DNA of 64,000 bases, from contig DAOLDB010000016.1 in NCBI GenBank assembly GCA_035327565.1, positions 1 to 64,000 on the forward strand, in the 5' to 3' direction. Origin of the DNA: JABDLO01 sp035327565. Lineage in GTDB: Bacteria > Bacteroidota > Bacteroidia > Chitinophagales > Saprospiraceae. The notes beneath the pieces are model-generated. The model made no database searches. It was not told where the DNA came from and saw only the letters and a list, made by a program, of their open reading frames with translations. Shown one piece after another: positions 45,990-54,775 of the stretch. A program made the translations under genes and the position numbers. Each line of letters starts with the position of its first letter. Positions within the stretch are counted from its first letter, which is position 1.

Positions 45990-46700
45990 ATGAATGGCAA
46001 TTCACTTATGCAATACCATATTTTTATCAGTAGGCATTTAGACTCATTATCTCCATTTCACCTTCTGGATAAAAAGCGCTATTGTATTACCGGCATATCT
46101 CTGTTGAAGGTCACTCTGATGACAATAAACGCAATTCCAGCATGTTCCTGGATTTTTTTTTATAGCCGCAATGGTATTCTATCCTTCTGGCACAATATTC
46201 AACATCACTCACTTACCATTCCCAGTAAAATAAAATTTGCATGTTTAGGACCTGGTACTGCACAGATGTTGGAAAAACAGATTGGGCATCCTCCGCATTT
46301 CACCGGATCAGGACACCCGGAATCAAGTGCTAAATTGTTTTCACAACTACTGTTGCCTGAAGACATAGTTTGTTTTGTAACTGCTAATAATTCAAAAAAT
46401 TCAGTTGAACAACTTATTCCTCCATGGGTAAAATGTAATAAAGTGATTGCATATCATAATGAACCCAATGTTGAAATCAAAATCGCTGAATCAGATGCCT
46501 ATATTTTCACCAGTCCAATGAATGCAGAAGCCTTTTATACCATTAAAAAAGGATTCCCACCAGGCCGTTATATCGCTATAGGTGAAACAACAGCAACCCG
46601 TCTTTTTGAATTGGGAGCAGAAGAAGTTGTCATTGCGCCTTTCCCTTCAGAAAAAGAGTTGATAAGAGTTTTATGCATTAGTGAAGAATTAATACTATAA
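45990..46700 (+). CDS. hemD: Uroporphyrinogen-III synthase
   Basis: HemD closes and inverts hydroxymethylbilane to uroporphyrinogen III, directly after HemC in the pathway. The 236-residue protein is poorly conserved, as usual for this family, but it shows FTSPMNAEAFYTI (about 170-182) and YIAIGETTATRLFELGA (about 190-206), the two recognisable blocks. It lies 23 bases after the DnaQ-like gene, keeping the hem pair in one unit. Confidence 0.85.
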   Translation: MNGNSLMQYHIFISRHLDSLSPFHLLDKKRYCITGISLLKVTLMTINAIPACSWIFFYSRNGILSFWHNIQHHSLTIPSKIKFACLGPGTAQMLEKQIGHPPHFTGSGHPESSAKLFSQLLLPEDIVCFVTANNSKNSVEQLIPPWVKCNKVIAYHNEPNVEIKIAESDAYIFTSPMNAEAFYTIKKGFPPGRYIAIGETTATRLFELGAEEVVIAPFPSEKELIRVLCISEELIL

Positions 46701-46703
46701 TTA

Positions 46704-46711
46704 TATTTTTG
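46704..46711 (+). promoter_or_regulatory. Bacteroidota -7 element (TATTTTTG)
   Basis: This TAnnTTTG match lies 112 bases before the TMTC-like gene and just after hemD. It may drive that gene. The long leader makes it tentative. Confidence 0.3.
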
Positions 46712-46823
46712 CCCAACATGGCGGAAAGGTTAAATAAAATTGAAACCTCCACGAACAATGTCAAAACTTAAGTTGGATGAATACAAAAGCTATATCCCTT
46801 AAGTCAATCAATTAAAATTAATA

Positions 46824-48776
46824 ATGGCAAGGAAACAAAAAAGTAAATTAAACAAAAAAGCACAATCGAGTAAAGGGAAAGCAAGGGACGAGAAAAGTTT
46901 TTTTAACACACATTGGTTCATTGTGTTGGTAATCAGTGTTGCCGTATGGTATCCTTCCCTTCACAATGGTTTTGTTTATTGGGATGATGACAAAAATATT
47001 TTAGAAAATTCGAATGTGACGACTTTTCGTCCTGGCAACATATTAGAAAACACACATAATATCTTTACATCCACAGTAATAGGGAACTATAATCCATTGC
47101 CTATTCTGACTTTTGGAATTGAAAATGCCATCTTTGGAATTGACAATCCCTTTTATTGGCATTTGAATAATTTTCTGCTTCATTTGATCGCTGTTTTTCT
47201 GATATTTAGAATAGGAGCACTTTTGGGTCTTTCGGGTACAGGCACATTTATTTTAGCATTACTTTTTGCCATTCACCCAATGAGGGTAGAGTCCGTGGCA
47301 TGGATCACCGAGCGAAAAGATGTATTGTATGGGGTATTCTTTTTAGCTGCTATTCACCAATATATTCAATATACCAGATATTCAAAACGCTGGATCCTCA
47401 TATCAATTTACATTTTTTTTATATTATCCCTTTTATCCAAAATACAAGCAGTAACTCTGCCTTTGGTTCTTATATTAATTGATCTGTATAAAGGCAAAAA
47501 ATTCTCCATTCCTCTTATTATCAAACATTGGCCATTTTTTATACTTTCTTTAATTACCGGTGTTGCAGGGATATATTTCCTGAAAGCTGAAGGATCAATT
47601 GCTTCGACAAGTGCAATTGAGCCCTGGCAAAGAGTTTTTATAGGCAGCTGGAGTTTCCTGATTTATTTAATAAAATCGATCGCCCCCTTCCGTCTCTCAC
47701 CATTATATCCCTATCCCGCTCAAGTTCCCTGGTACTTTATAACATCTATTGTCATTTTTCCACTTTATTTCTGGGGCATGTATTATTCCTGGAAAAGAGG
47801 GCTTAAGGTGATTTTTTTTGGCCTGGCATTCTTCTTCGTTAATATTGTTTTTATGCTTCAGATCCTGGGCGCCGGTCAGGGTTTCATTGCTGACCGTTTT
47901 ACTTATATCGCATATATTGGTTTATTTTTTATTATTGCCCATTACATGGGTAAGGCTTTAGAAAGCAAAAAATACAAAAGAATTATTCAGGTGGGTCTAA
48001 CAATTGTATTTATAGGCTATGGGTGGATGACCCACCAACAATGCAAGATTTGGAAGGATTCAGAAACTCTATGGACCCATGTTTTAAAATACTATCAAAA
48101 AACAACACTTCCTTTTCATAACCGGGGTAATTATTATCGCGATAACGGATTGACAAAAAAAGCACTGGAAGATTATTCGGCTGCTATTTCATTGGATCCG
48201 AGTCATGCAAGCACCTTCAACAGCCGGGCTAAATTATATTTTACTTTAGCAAAAAGCACTGACACATTACAACTGGCATTAAACGATTATAATAAAGCCA
48301 TACAGATAAGCCCTGAAAATGGAGAATATTACATCAATAGAGGAGCCACTTATGCAAGATTAGGTAACAGAAAACAAGCTTTAGAGGACATTAACTATGG
48401 ATTGGAACTTAAGCCCAACCAGGCTTCAGGCTACCTGAACCGGTTTGTGCTTTACTACCAGGACCGTCAGTATATTAAAGCGCTCGCTGATATAGAGCGT
48501 TATTTGGAACTCGATCCGAGCAATCCGGACTTTTGGTATGAAAGAGGTAATATCAATGTTATATTAGGCAGGGTAAATGATGCTGTCCTGTCTTATCTCA
48601 ACAGAGCCATTGCCATGGACCCCTTAAAAGCTCAATACCATTACAAAAAAGGAGAAGCGCTGGCTGAACTCAACCGGTTGGATGAAGCAAGACAATCTAT
48701 GAAAAAAGCAGCGGAACTGGGTCATCAATCCTTCAGAGGAGATATTATGGAAAAACTGGAACTACCTGTACAATAG
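46824..48776 (+). CDS. TMTC-like polytopic membrane protein with C-terminal TPRs
   Basis: The 650-residue protein has a basic N-terminal tail, about ten membrane helices (about 30-410) and at least five TPR repeats (about 430-640). The membrane part recalls the GT-C/TMTC family (eukaryotic O-mannosyltransferases with DUF1736): a periplasmic loop with WDDDKN (about 53-58) after the first helix, and HPMRVESVAWITERKDVLYG (about 152-171). It may be a glycosyltransferase using a lipid-linked sugar. The acceptor is unknown. It is a single gene, and the call rests on motif pattern. Confidence 0.72.
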   Translation: MARKQKSKLNKKAQSSKGKARDEKSFFNTHWFIVLVISVAVWYPSLHNGFVYWDDDKNILENSNVTTFRPGNILENTHNIFTSTVIGNYNPLPILTFGIENAIFGIDNPFYWHLNNFLLHLIAVFLIFRIGALLGLSGTGTFILALLFAIHPMRVESVAWITERKDVLYGVFFLAAIHQYIQYTRYSKRWILISIYIFFILSLLSKIQAVTLPLVLILIDLYKGKKFSIPLIIKHWPFFILSLITGVAGIYFLKAEGSIASTSAIEPWQRVFIGSWSFLIYLIKSIAPFRLSPLYPYPAQVPWYFITSIVIFPLYFWGMYYSWKRGLKVIFFGLAFFFVNIVFMLQILGAGQGFIADRFTYIAYIGLFFIIAHYMGKALESKKYKRIIQVGLTIVFIGYGWMTHQQCKIWKDSETLWTHVLKYYQKTTLPFHNRGNYYRDNGLTKKALEDYSAAISLDPSHASTFNSRAKLYFTLAKSTDTLQLALNDYNKAIQISPENGEYYINRGATYARLGNRKQALEDINYGLELKPNQASGYLNRFVLYYQDRQYIKALADIERYLELDPSNPDFWYERGNINVILGRVNDAVLSYLNRAIAMDPLKAQYHYKKGEALAELNRLDEARQSMKKAAELGHQSFRGDIMEKLELPVQ

Positions 48777-48937
48777 TGAAATATTGGCAATTGACATAAA
48801 AAGTTATTCATCTCATATTCTATAGAATTTCCAGAATTGATTTGTACCATTGCAAAAATCAATTTGCATAAAAAAATAATATTTGAATATTGCTCAAATC
48901 CACAAATTCTGGGTCATTATGAACTATGTAATTATCA

Positions 48938-48945
48938 TATATTTG
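48938..48945 (+). promoter_or_regulatory. Bacteroidota -7 element (TATATTTG) before the aminotransferase
   Basis: This exact TAnnTTTG lies 72 bases before the ATG at 49018, implying a leader of about 65 bases. The -33 region is weak. Confidence 0.5.
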
Positions 48946-49017
48946 CAGCTCAATTGAGGCCAATAACCGACCATAATCACAAATACATTTCTTAACCAGT
49001 AACGATTTAAATACTAC

Positions 49018-50253
49018 ATGCCTAAAATATCCAACCGGGGTAAGCTAATGATATCTTCACCTATACGAAGTTTGATCCCGTCAGCCCGGAAAGCTAAATT
49101 GAAAGGCACTTCAATTTTTCATTTGAATATCGGACAACCAGATATTTCGACACCTCCCGAAGCATTGAAAGCAGTGAGTAATCATTATTCCACCACCATC
49201 AAATATGGTCCATCAGAGGGTTATCAATCGCTTCGATCCACTATGGCAGAGTACTACAAAAGATTTCAGGTAACATTAGAGTCAGATCATATTTATGTAA
49301 CTACAGGCGCTTCAGAAGCTATACTATTCGCTTTAATGGCTTGTTGTGATCAGTACAGTGAGATCATCATTCCTGAACCATTTTATGCCAATTATCTTGG
49401 TTTTGCCGGAATGGCGCACTTAAACATTGTCCCGGTTACCACAAAGATTGAAACATCCTTTGCCCTGCCTTCTGTGGAAGAAATAGAATCAAAAATTACT
49501 TCTGAAACTCAGGCTATTCTAATTTGCAATCCTGGAAATCCAACAGGTCAGTTATACATGGAGGATGATCTCAAAGAGTTAATCCATTTGGCTATACGGA
49601 AAGATATATTCTTGATAGTGGATGAGGTATATCGGGAATTCTGCTATGAAAAACCATTTACATCCGCATTGTTTTTTGAAAATGGTGCTAAACATGTGAT
49701 CGCCATTGATTCAATAAGTAAAATATTCAGTTCTTGTGGCGCACGGATTGGAAGCATTGCCACCAAAAATGAAGAAGTGTTGCATACCATAAATAAATAT
49801 GCCCAACTGAGATTATCACCTCCTCATTATGGACAAATACTTGCAGAAGCCTGCTACCAAAATATTGAGCCTTATATCAGTAAGGTACGCAGTCAATACA
49901 AGGTCAGAAGAAATGTATTGTACGAAGAATTAAATAAAGCCGGAATTGAAAATATGTACAAACCTGATGCAGCATTTTACAATATGGTGCCACTACCCAT
50001 TGAAGACAGTACTGCATTCAGCTCGTGGATGCTAAGTGACTTCTCTCATAAAGGAAAAAGTGTTATGCTTGCCCCCGGTTCAGGTTTTTATGTACATCAG
50101 GAGTTGGGTAGGAATCAGGTTAGAATTGCATATATACTTGACATAGAAAAGCTAAGGGAAGCCATTGAATGTTTGGTTCTGGGCTTGGAAAAATATCAAA
50201 GGCTTGGGAGTAACAACCAAAAAAATAATCACCTGACCACAAATGCTTACTGA
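49018..50253 (+). CDS. Class I/II PLP-dependent aminotransferase
   Basis: The 411-residue protein is an aspartate-aminotransferase-type enzyme. It shows HLNIGQPDISTPPEAL near the start, CNPGNPTGQLY (about 169-179), the PLP-contacting VDEVYREF (about 200-207) and the PLP-binding lysine in SISKIFSSCGARIG (about 236-249, Lys239). Arg at the C-terminal NQVRIAY should bind the substrate carboxylate. The amino acid is not evident. It runs towards recN. Confidence 0.9.
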   Translation: MPKISNRGKLMISSPIRSLIPSARKAKLKGTSIFHLNIGQPDISTPPEALKAVSNHYSTTIKYGPSEGYQSLRSTMAEYYKRFQVTLESDHIYVTTGASEAILFALMACCDQYSEIIIPEPFYANYLGFAGMAHLNIVPVTTKIETSFALPSVEEIESKITSETQAILICNPGNPTGQLYMEDDLKELIHLAIRKDIFLIVDEVYREFCYEKPFTSALFFENGAKHVIAIDSISKIFSSCGARIGSIATKNEEVLHTINKYAQLRLSPPHYGQILAEACYQNIEPYISKVRSQYKVRRNVLYEELNKAGIENMYKPDAAFYNMVPLPIEDSTAFSSWMLSDFSHKGKSVMLAPGSGFYVHQELGRNQVRIAYILDIEKLREAIECLVLGLEKYQRLGSNNQKNNHLTTNAY

Positions 50254-50308
50254 TTCTTCATAAAAATTTCGTTATTTTAGACGCATTAAAATCCAGTATT
50301 GTTTTTCC

Positions 50309-51961
50309 ATGCTACAATCATTACACATACAGAATTATGCTATAATAGAAAAATTAGAATTAAATCTAAATCATGGATTTACCGTCATTACCGGAGAAAC
50401 CGGTGCAGGCAAATCCATCTTATTGGGTGCCCTGGGATTGATCATGGGAAACCGTGCTGACACCGCTGTTTTACAAAACAAGGACCAAAAATGTATAGTT
50501 GAAGCTATTTATAATATTCATACTTATCCATTGCATTCTATTTTTGAAGAAGAAGGGCTGGACTATGAACCTGTGTGCATTATTCGCCGTGAAATTAATC
50601 CCCAAGGGAAAAGCAGGGCCTTCATTAATGATACGCCGGTAACACTTGATGTTTTGAAAAAAATCAACCCATACCTTGTCGATTTACATCAGCAGTTTGA
50701 TAGCCTGGAGATTCATGCCGAAGACTTTCAGATTCAGATTTTGGATGCACTGGCTGGAAATCTGGATCTAATCAAGGAATATAAAAAACAATTTTTGGAT
50801 TACCGAAATGCATTAAAGAAGCTCAATGATTTAAATCACCAAAATATTGAAGCCGCAAAAGAAGCTGATTTTCTCCGGTTCCAGCTGTCAGAACTTGAAG
50901 ATTTGCAATTGCGTGAAGGAGAAGGTTTAGAACTGGAGGAGGAGTATAGCCGACTCAATGGAAGTGAAGAGATCAAAGCGGCAGGCAATGCTTTGGTTCA
51001 TGGGATTGATGATAATGAGTACTCTATTGTCAGCCGCTTGCTTGAAATGATAAAACAAATGGAATCCATTTCGGACATGGATCGAATGGCTCATGAGCTT
51101 CTCGATCGATTGTTTTCTGTAAAGGAAGAATTATTGGACATTTCCGGTACAGCCACAAGAATGGTTGAAAGGGCAGAATCAGACCCCCAACGCCTGATCT
51201 GGTTAGAAAACCGGCTCAATCAAATTAATCGTCTGATCAGTAAACACCGGGTTCAGCATACTGAAGATTTACTCCTTCTGATAAAAGATATGAGTGATCA
51301 ATTGGACAAGTTTAAAAACCTCGAGGAAGAAATAGAGGAGACATCGCAATGGGTGGCAAACAAGGAAAGTGAATTGAAGCGGCTGGGTGAATTATTGAAT
51401 CAAGGGCGGAGAGATAAAGTCCGGTTACTTGAATCCAAAGTACACGAAGTTCTTTCTCAAATGTCGATGATTAATGCGCGCCTTGAAATTAATATCGAAA
51501 ATTCCGGTCATTGGAAGTCGAATGGGAAAAACCGGGTTGAGTTTTTGTTTTCTGCTAACAAAGGTTTACCGCCTTTACCTTTACATAAAGTAGCTTCAGG
51601 AGGAGAAATTTCCAGACTCAATTTAGCCATTAAAAGTATAATAGCCGATGCAGTAACCCTTCCCACTTTGATTTTTGATGAAATTGATACCGGAATATCC
51701 GGGCATGTGGCACTTAAAATGGGCCATATATTGAAATCATTGGCACAAAAACATCAAACCATAGTTATTACCCATTCTCCTCAAATCGCTTCACAGGCTG
51801 ACCATCATTTTTACATTTACAAAAGAGAAGATGCAAACAAGGCAACCACTCTTCTTAAAGCATTGAATGAAGAAGAAAGAATTTACGAAATTGCAAAAAT
51901 GCTTAGCAGTGATCCTCCATCCAACGAAGCAATAAGCAATGCTCAGATGCTTATGGTTTAG
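50309..51961 (+). CDS. recN: DNA repair protein RecN
   Basis: RecN is an SMC-like ATPase that gathers DNA ends for double-strand break repair. The 550-residue protein starts MLQSLHIQNYAIIEKLEL, carries Walker A TGETGAGKSIL (about 30-40), a coiled-coil middle (about 160-390), the signature KVASGGEISRLNLAIK (about 426-441), and Walker B LIFDEIDTGISG. Length fits the family. It lies 55 bases after the aminotransferase. Confidence 0.95.
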   Translation: MLQSLHIQNYAIIEKLELNLNHGFTVITGETGAGKSILLGALGLIMGNRADTAVLQNKDQKCIVEAIYNIHTYPLHSIFEEEGLDYEPVCIIRREINPQGKSRAFINDTPVTLDVLKKINPYLVDLHQQFDSLEIHAEDFQIQILDALAGNLDLIKEYKKQFLDYRNALKKLNDLNHQNIEAAKEADFLRFQLSELEDLQLREGEGLELEEEYSRLNGSEEIKAAGNALVHGIDDNEYSIVSRLLEMIKQMESISDMDRMAHELLDRLFSVKEELLDISGTATRMVERAESDPQRLIWLENRLNQINRLISKHRVQHTEDLLLLIKDMSDQLDKFKNLEEEIEETSQWVANKESELKRLGELLNQGRRDKVRLLESKVHEVLSQMSMINARLEINIENSGHWKSNGKNRVEFLFSANKGLPPLPLHKVASGGEISRLNLAIKSIIADAVTLPTLIFDEIDTGISGHVALKMGHILKSLAQKHQTIVITHSPQIASQADHHFYIYKREDANKATTLLKALNEEERIYEIAKMLSSDPPSNEAISNAQMLMV

Positions 51962-52000
51962 TATTATTTAGTTTTGGGATTAAAAATTCATGGTTTTTCC

Positions 52001-52008
52001 TACCTTTG
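52001..52008 (+). promoter_or_regulatory. Bacteroidota -7 element (TACCTTTG) before fabI
   Basis: This exact TAnnTTTG lies 52 bases before the fabI ATG. A TTTG at 51973-51976 lies 24 bases upstream, slightly beyond the usual -33 spacing. Confidence 0.55.
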
Positions 52009-52060
52009 AAAACAGAACCCAAGTGAGAAGGAATTTAAAGTAACCATTAAAAAACAGTTT

Positions 52061-52864
52061 ATGGCTCATCAATTATTGCAAGGAAAGAAAGGAATTATTT
52101 TTGGCGCTTTGGATGATAAATCAATAGCCTGGAAGGTGGCAGAACGTTGTGTGGAAGAAGGAGCGCAGATCGTGCTTTCCAATGCACCGGTAGCTATGCG
52201 TTTTGGTGGAATCCAGCAATTAGGTGAAAAACTGAATGCCCCTGTCGTTCCTGCTGATGCAACCAGTATAGATGATCTTGAAAACCTACTCAATAAAAGT
52301 ATGGAACACTTTGGTGGAAAGATGGATTTTATATTGCATTCCATTGGAATGTCGCTCAATGTCAGAAAGAAAAGGGAGTATACAGATTTAAACCATGAAT
52401 GGATGTTGAAAACCTTTGACATATCGGCAGTTTCCTTTCATAAATTGATGCAAACCGCTATGAAACTCAATGCCATCAATGAGGGAGGATCCATACTTGC
52501 CCTGACATATATAGCTGCCCAACGCGTTTTTCCAGATTATAATGAGATGGCAGAATCCAAGGCATTGCTGGAAAGTTTTGCAAGAAGTTTTGGCTACCAT
52601 TGGGCAAAAAAGGCCAGAGTGAGAGTCAATACCATCAGCCAATCACCCACCATGACAACTGCAGGCAGCGGGGTAAAAGGATTCGATGACTTTTTTGGTT
52701 ATGCGGATAAAATGTCTCCTCTGGGCAACGCCGATGCGGAATCCTGCGCCGATTATTGTGTAGTGATGTTTTCTGACCTCACACGAATGGTGACTATGCA
52801 GAATTTATTTCACGATGGAGGGTTCAGCAATATGGGGATGGAACCAGCCGTGCTTGCACCTTAG
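52061..52864 (+). CDS. fabI: Enoyl-[acyl-carrier-protein] reductase (NADH)
   Basis: FabI reduces enoyl-ACP in the last step of the fatty acid elongation cycle. The 267-residue short-chain dehydrogenase has the NADH-binding GALDDKSIAWKVAE (about 15-28). Its active-site residues Tyr150, Tyr160 and Lys167 (Y-x6-K) match the E. coli Tyr146/Tyr156/Lys163 pattern, and SQSPTMTTAGSGVKGF forms the substrate loop. It is a monocistronic gene with its own promoter. Confidence 0.95.
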   Translation: MAHQLLQGKKGIIFGALDDKSIAWKVAERCVEEGAQIVLSNAPVAMRFGGIQQLGEKLNAPVVPADATSIDDLENLLNKSMEHFGGKMDFILHSIGMSLNVRKKREYTDLNHEWMLKTFDISAVSFHKLMQTAMKLNAINEGGSILALTYIAAQRVFPDYNEMAESKALLESFARSFGYHWAKKARVRVNTISQSPTMTTAGSGVKGFDDFFGYADKMSPLGNADAESCADYCVVMFSDLTRMVTMQNLFHDGGFSNMGMEPAVLAP

Positions 52865-52876
52865 AGGCAAAATCCT

Positions 52877-53548
52877 CTAATTTGAATAAGGATGTTGATG
52901 GCAAAATAAAGATACATGCAAGTGATCGCCGGTTCCTCCGTGACGCAACACCGTAAATCCCATAGAGCGAAAATACCATTGAATCAATGTGTTTCTCCAA
53001 AAAGAACGTTGCTGAGTTCTGATATCAATGGCATATGCATATCCATCATTTTGGATGTAGTGCAATGATTTTTCTTTGACAGGCAACCCCATCTCCCGAT
53101 AATCAGAGGGTTTTCTGGTAGCATCTGTTATGACAAAATCACTATCTGCCAAGACTATCACTGATACTGCTAACCGGATGATGGGATGAACTTTTTTTAT
53201 TTCCTTCTTCAATGCAGGAGATTTGCAATAATTTTCAGGTAAAAAAAAGATACTGTACATGCCAAACACCATCACGCTAACAAATGAATATCTGAATCGT
53301 GTGGTAAAATCAGGCATTCTCCTGAAGGCGTTCAAATATTTTTTTTTAAAAAAGTAAATATAAAAGGAGAGCATAAAAGAGGTGAGCAATATACTGCCCA
53401 TAATTGAAAAGAAACTCCATGTTCCATACTGTATATGAAAAAAAACTGAGCCCCGCACCAGAAGAAAAAAAGGCAATATGAGCCACAATATGATCTCAAC
53501 GGAGGATTTCAGAAAGCGAAGGGAAGAAATTATTCTTTTATTTTTCAA
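52877..53548 (-). CDS. Membrane-anchored putative LAS-type metallopeptidase (TTG start)
   Basis: The 223-residue protein has two to three N-terminal membrane helices (about 15-66 and 90-103). Its C-terminal domain carries KSLHY...YAYAIDIRT (about 159-176) and GDHLHVSL (about 206-213). This H...D...HxH pattern is that of the LAS superfamily (M15/M74-type peptidoglycan peptidases; the related block is often KSLHYxGxAxDIRTR). In this protein the first His and the Asp are 12 residues apart, longer than usual. The substrate is probably cell wall, by inference. The frame must start with TTG at 53548, since the only nearby ATG is internal. Confidence 0.6.
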   Translation of the reverse strand: MKNKRIISSLRFLKSSVEIILWLILPFFLLVRGSVFFHIQYGTWSFFSIMGSILLTSFMLSFYIYFFKKKYLNAFRRMPDFTTRFRYSFVSVMVFGMYSIFFLPENYCKSPALKKEIKKVHPIIRLAVSVIVLADSDFVITDATRKPSDYREMGLPVKEKSLHYIQNDGYAYAIDIRTQQRSFWRNTLIQWYFRSMGFTVLRHGGTGDHLHVSLFCHQHPYSN

Positions 53549-53675
53549 ACTATAAGATCAATCTAAGCATTTAACATTTAAGAGATTCGGAATATTGTAA
53601 AAGCACTTCCTGTATCACAAAACTTTTATATGATTTTGATACTTGTAGTTATTATTAACCAATAAAAATACTTCT

Positions 53676-54605
53676 ATGACATTGTTAATTCCTGTATTAT
53701 TTGTGGGTCTCATTATCACGTTTATGTCATTATTCACCGTAAAGCAGCAAACTGCAGCAATCGTTGAACGATTGGGTCGGTTTATGGGCATAAAAGAACC
53801 AGGATTGCATTTAAAAATTCCTTTTTTAGATAGAATTTCCGGACGGGTGAACCTAAAAATTCAACAGCTGGATGTGATTGTAGAAACAAAAACCTTTGAT
53901 AATGTTTTTGTCAAGCTTAAAGTGTCCGTACAATACAAAATCCTGGCTGACAAAATCTATGAAGCGTTTTACAAACTCGAAAATCCTAATGATCAGATTA
54001 CTGCCTATGTATTTGATGTAGTCAGGGCGGAGGTTCCTAAAATGAAACTGGATGATGTTTTTGTAAAAAAAGATGATATCGCCAATGCAATTAAAATGGA
54101 ACTGGAAGACGCAATGGAAACATACGGCTATGGAATTGTCAAAGCGCTGGTCACAGACATTGACCCTGATCAACAAGTGAAAAATGCTATGAATCGCATC
54201 AATGCTGCGGAAAGACAAAAACTGGCAGCCGAATATGAAGGCGAAGCAGAAAGGATTCGTATTGTAGCCAAAGCGAGGGCAGAAGCGGAAAGCAAAAGAC
54301 TACAAGGCCAGGGGATAGCCGACCAGCGAAGAGAAATTGCCAAAGGGCTTGAAGATTCGGTAGAAATGTTGAATGCTGTTGGAATCAACTCACAGGAAGC
54401 TTCCGCATTGATCGTCATCACTCAACATTATGATACTTTACAAGCAATAGGCGAAAGCACAAAAAGTAATTTGATTCTTTTACCCAATAACCCTAGTTCG
54501 GCTTCGGATATGCTGACTAATATGGTTGCCTCATTTACCGCATCTCAGCAAATTGGGGAAAAAATGAGTGAGCCCAGGTTAGAAGAAGTGAAAATATTAA
54601 AATAA
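53676..54605 (+). CDS. SPFH/Band 7 (stomatin-like) protein
   Basis: The 309-residue protein has an N-terminal membrane helix (about 2-20), the SPFH domain (about 20-190, VKQQTAAIVERLGRF then EPGLHLKIPFLDRI) and a coiled-coil tail (about 190-240). These proteins build membrane microdomain scaffolds and often guide proteases. No partner NfeD gene is next to it. It matches the slipin/stomatin branch more than HflK or HflC. Confidence 0.92.
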   Translation: MTLLIPVLFVGLIITFMSLFTVKQQTAAIVERLGRFMGIKEPGLHLKIPFLDRISGRVNLKIQQLDVIVETKTFDNVFVKLKVSVQYKILADKIYEAFYKLENPNDQITAYVFDVVRAEVPKMKLDDVFVKKDDIANAIKMELEDAMETYGYGIVKALVTDIDPDQQVKNAMNRINAAERQKLAAEYEGEAERIRIVAKARAEAESKRLQGQGIADQRREIAKGLEDSVEMLNAVGINSQEASALIVITQHYDTLQAIGESTKSNLILLPNNPSSASDMLTNMVASFTASQQIGEKMSEPRLEEVKILK

Positions 54606-54734
54606 GTACTTAATTCTCTTTATCCTTAATTATGAACCATGTTGAGTAGAAACTGTGGCACTCTTTGAAATGCCTTTAAGGGTTCCCCTGATAAACTATT
54701 GCACATTAAAAGTGTAATTTTGATTACAAGAACG

Positions 54735-54742
54735 GATATTTG
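54735..54742 (+). promoter_or_regulatory. Possible -7 element (GATATTTG) before the porin gene
   Basis: This differs from TAnnTTTG at the first base only, and lies 34 bases before the ATG at 54776. The longest frame would begin with TTG at 54740, inside this element, so ATG 54776 is preferred. Confidence 0.35.
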
Positions 54743-54775
54743 CACAAAAATTCGCAAACTTTCGTTTGTCATTTG

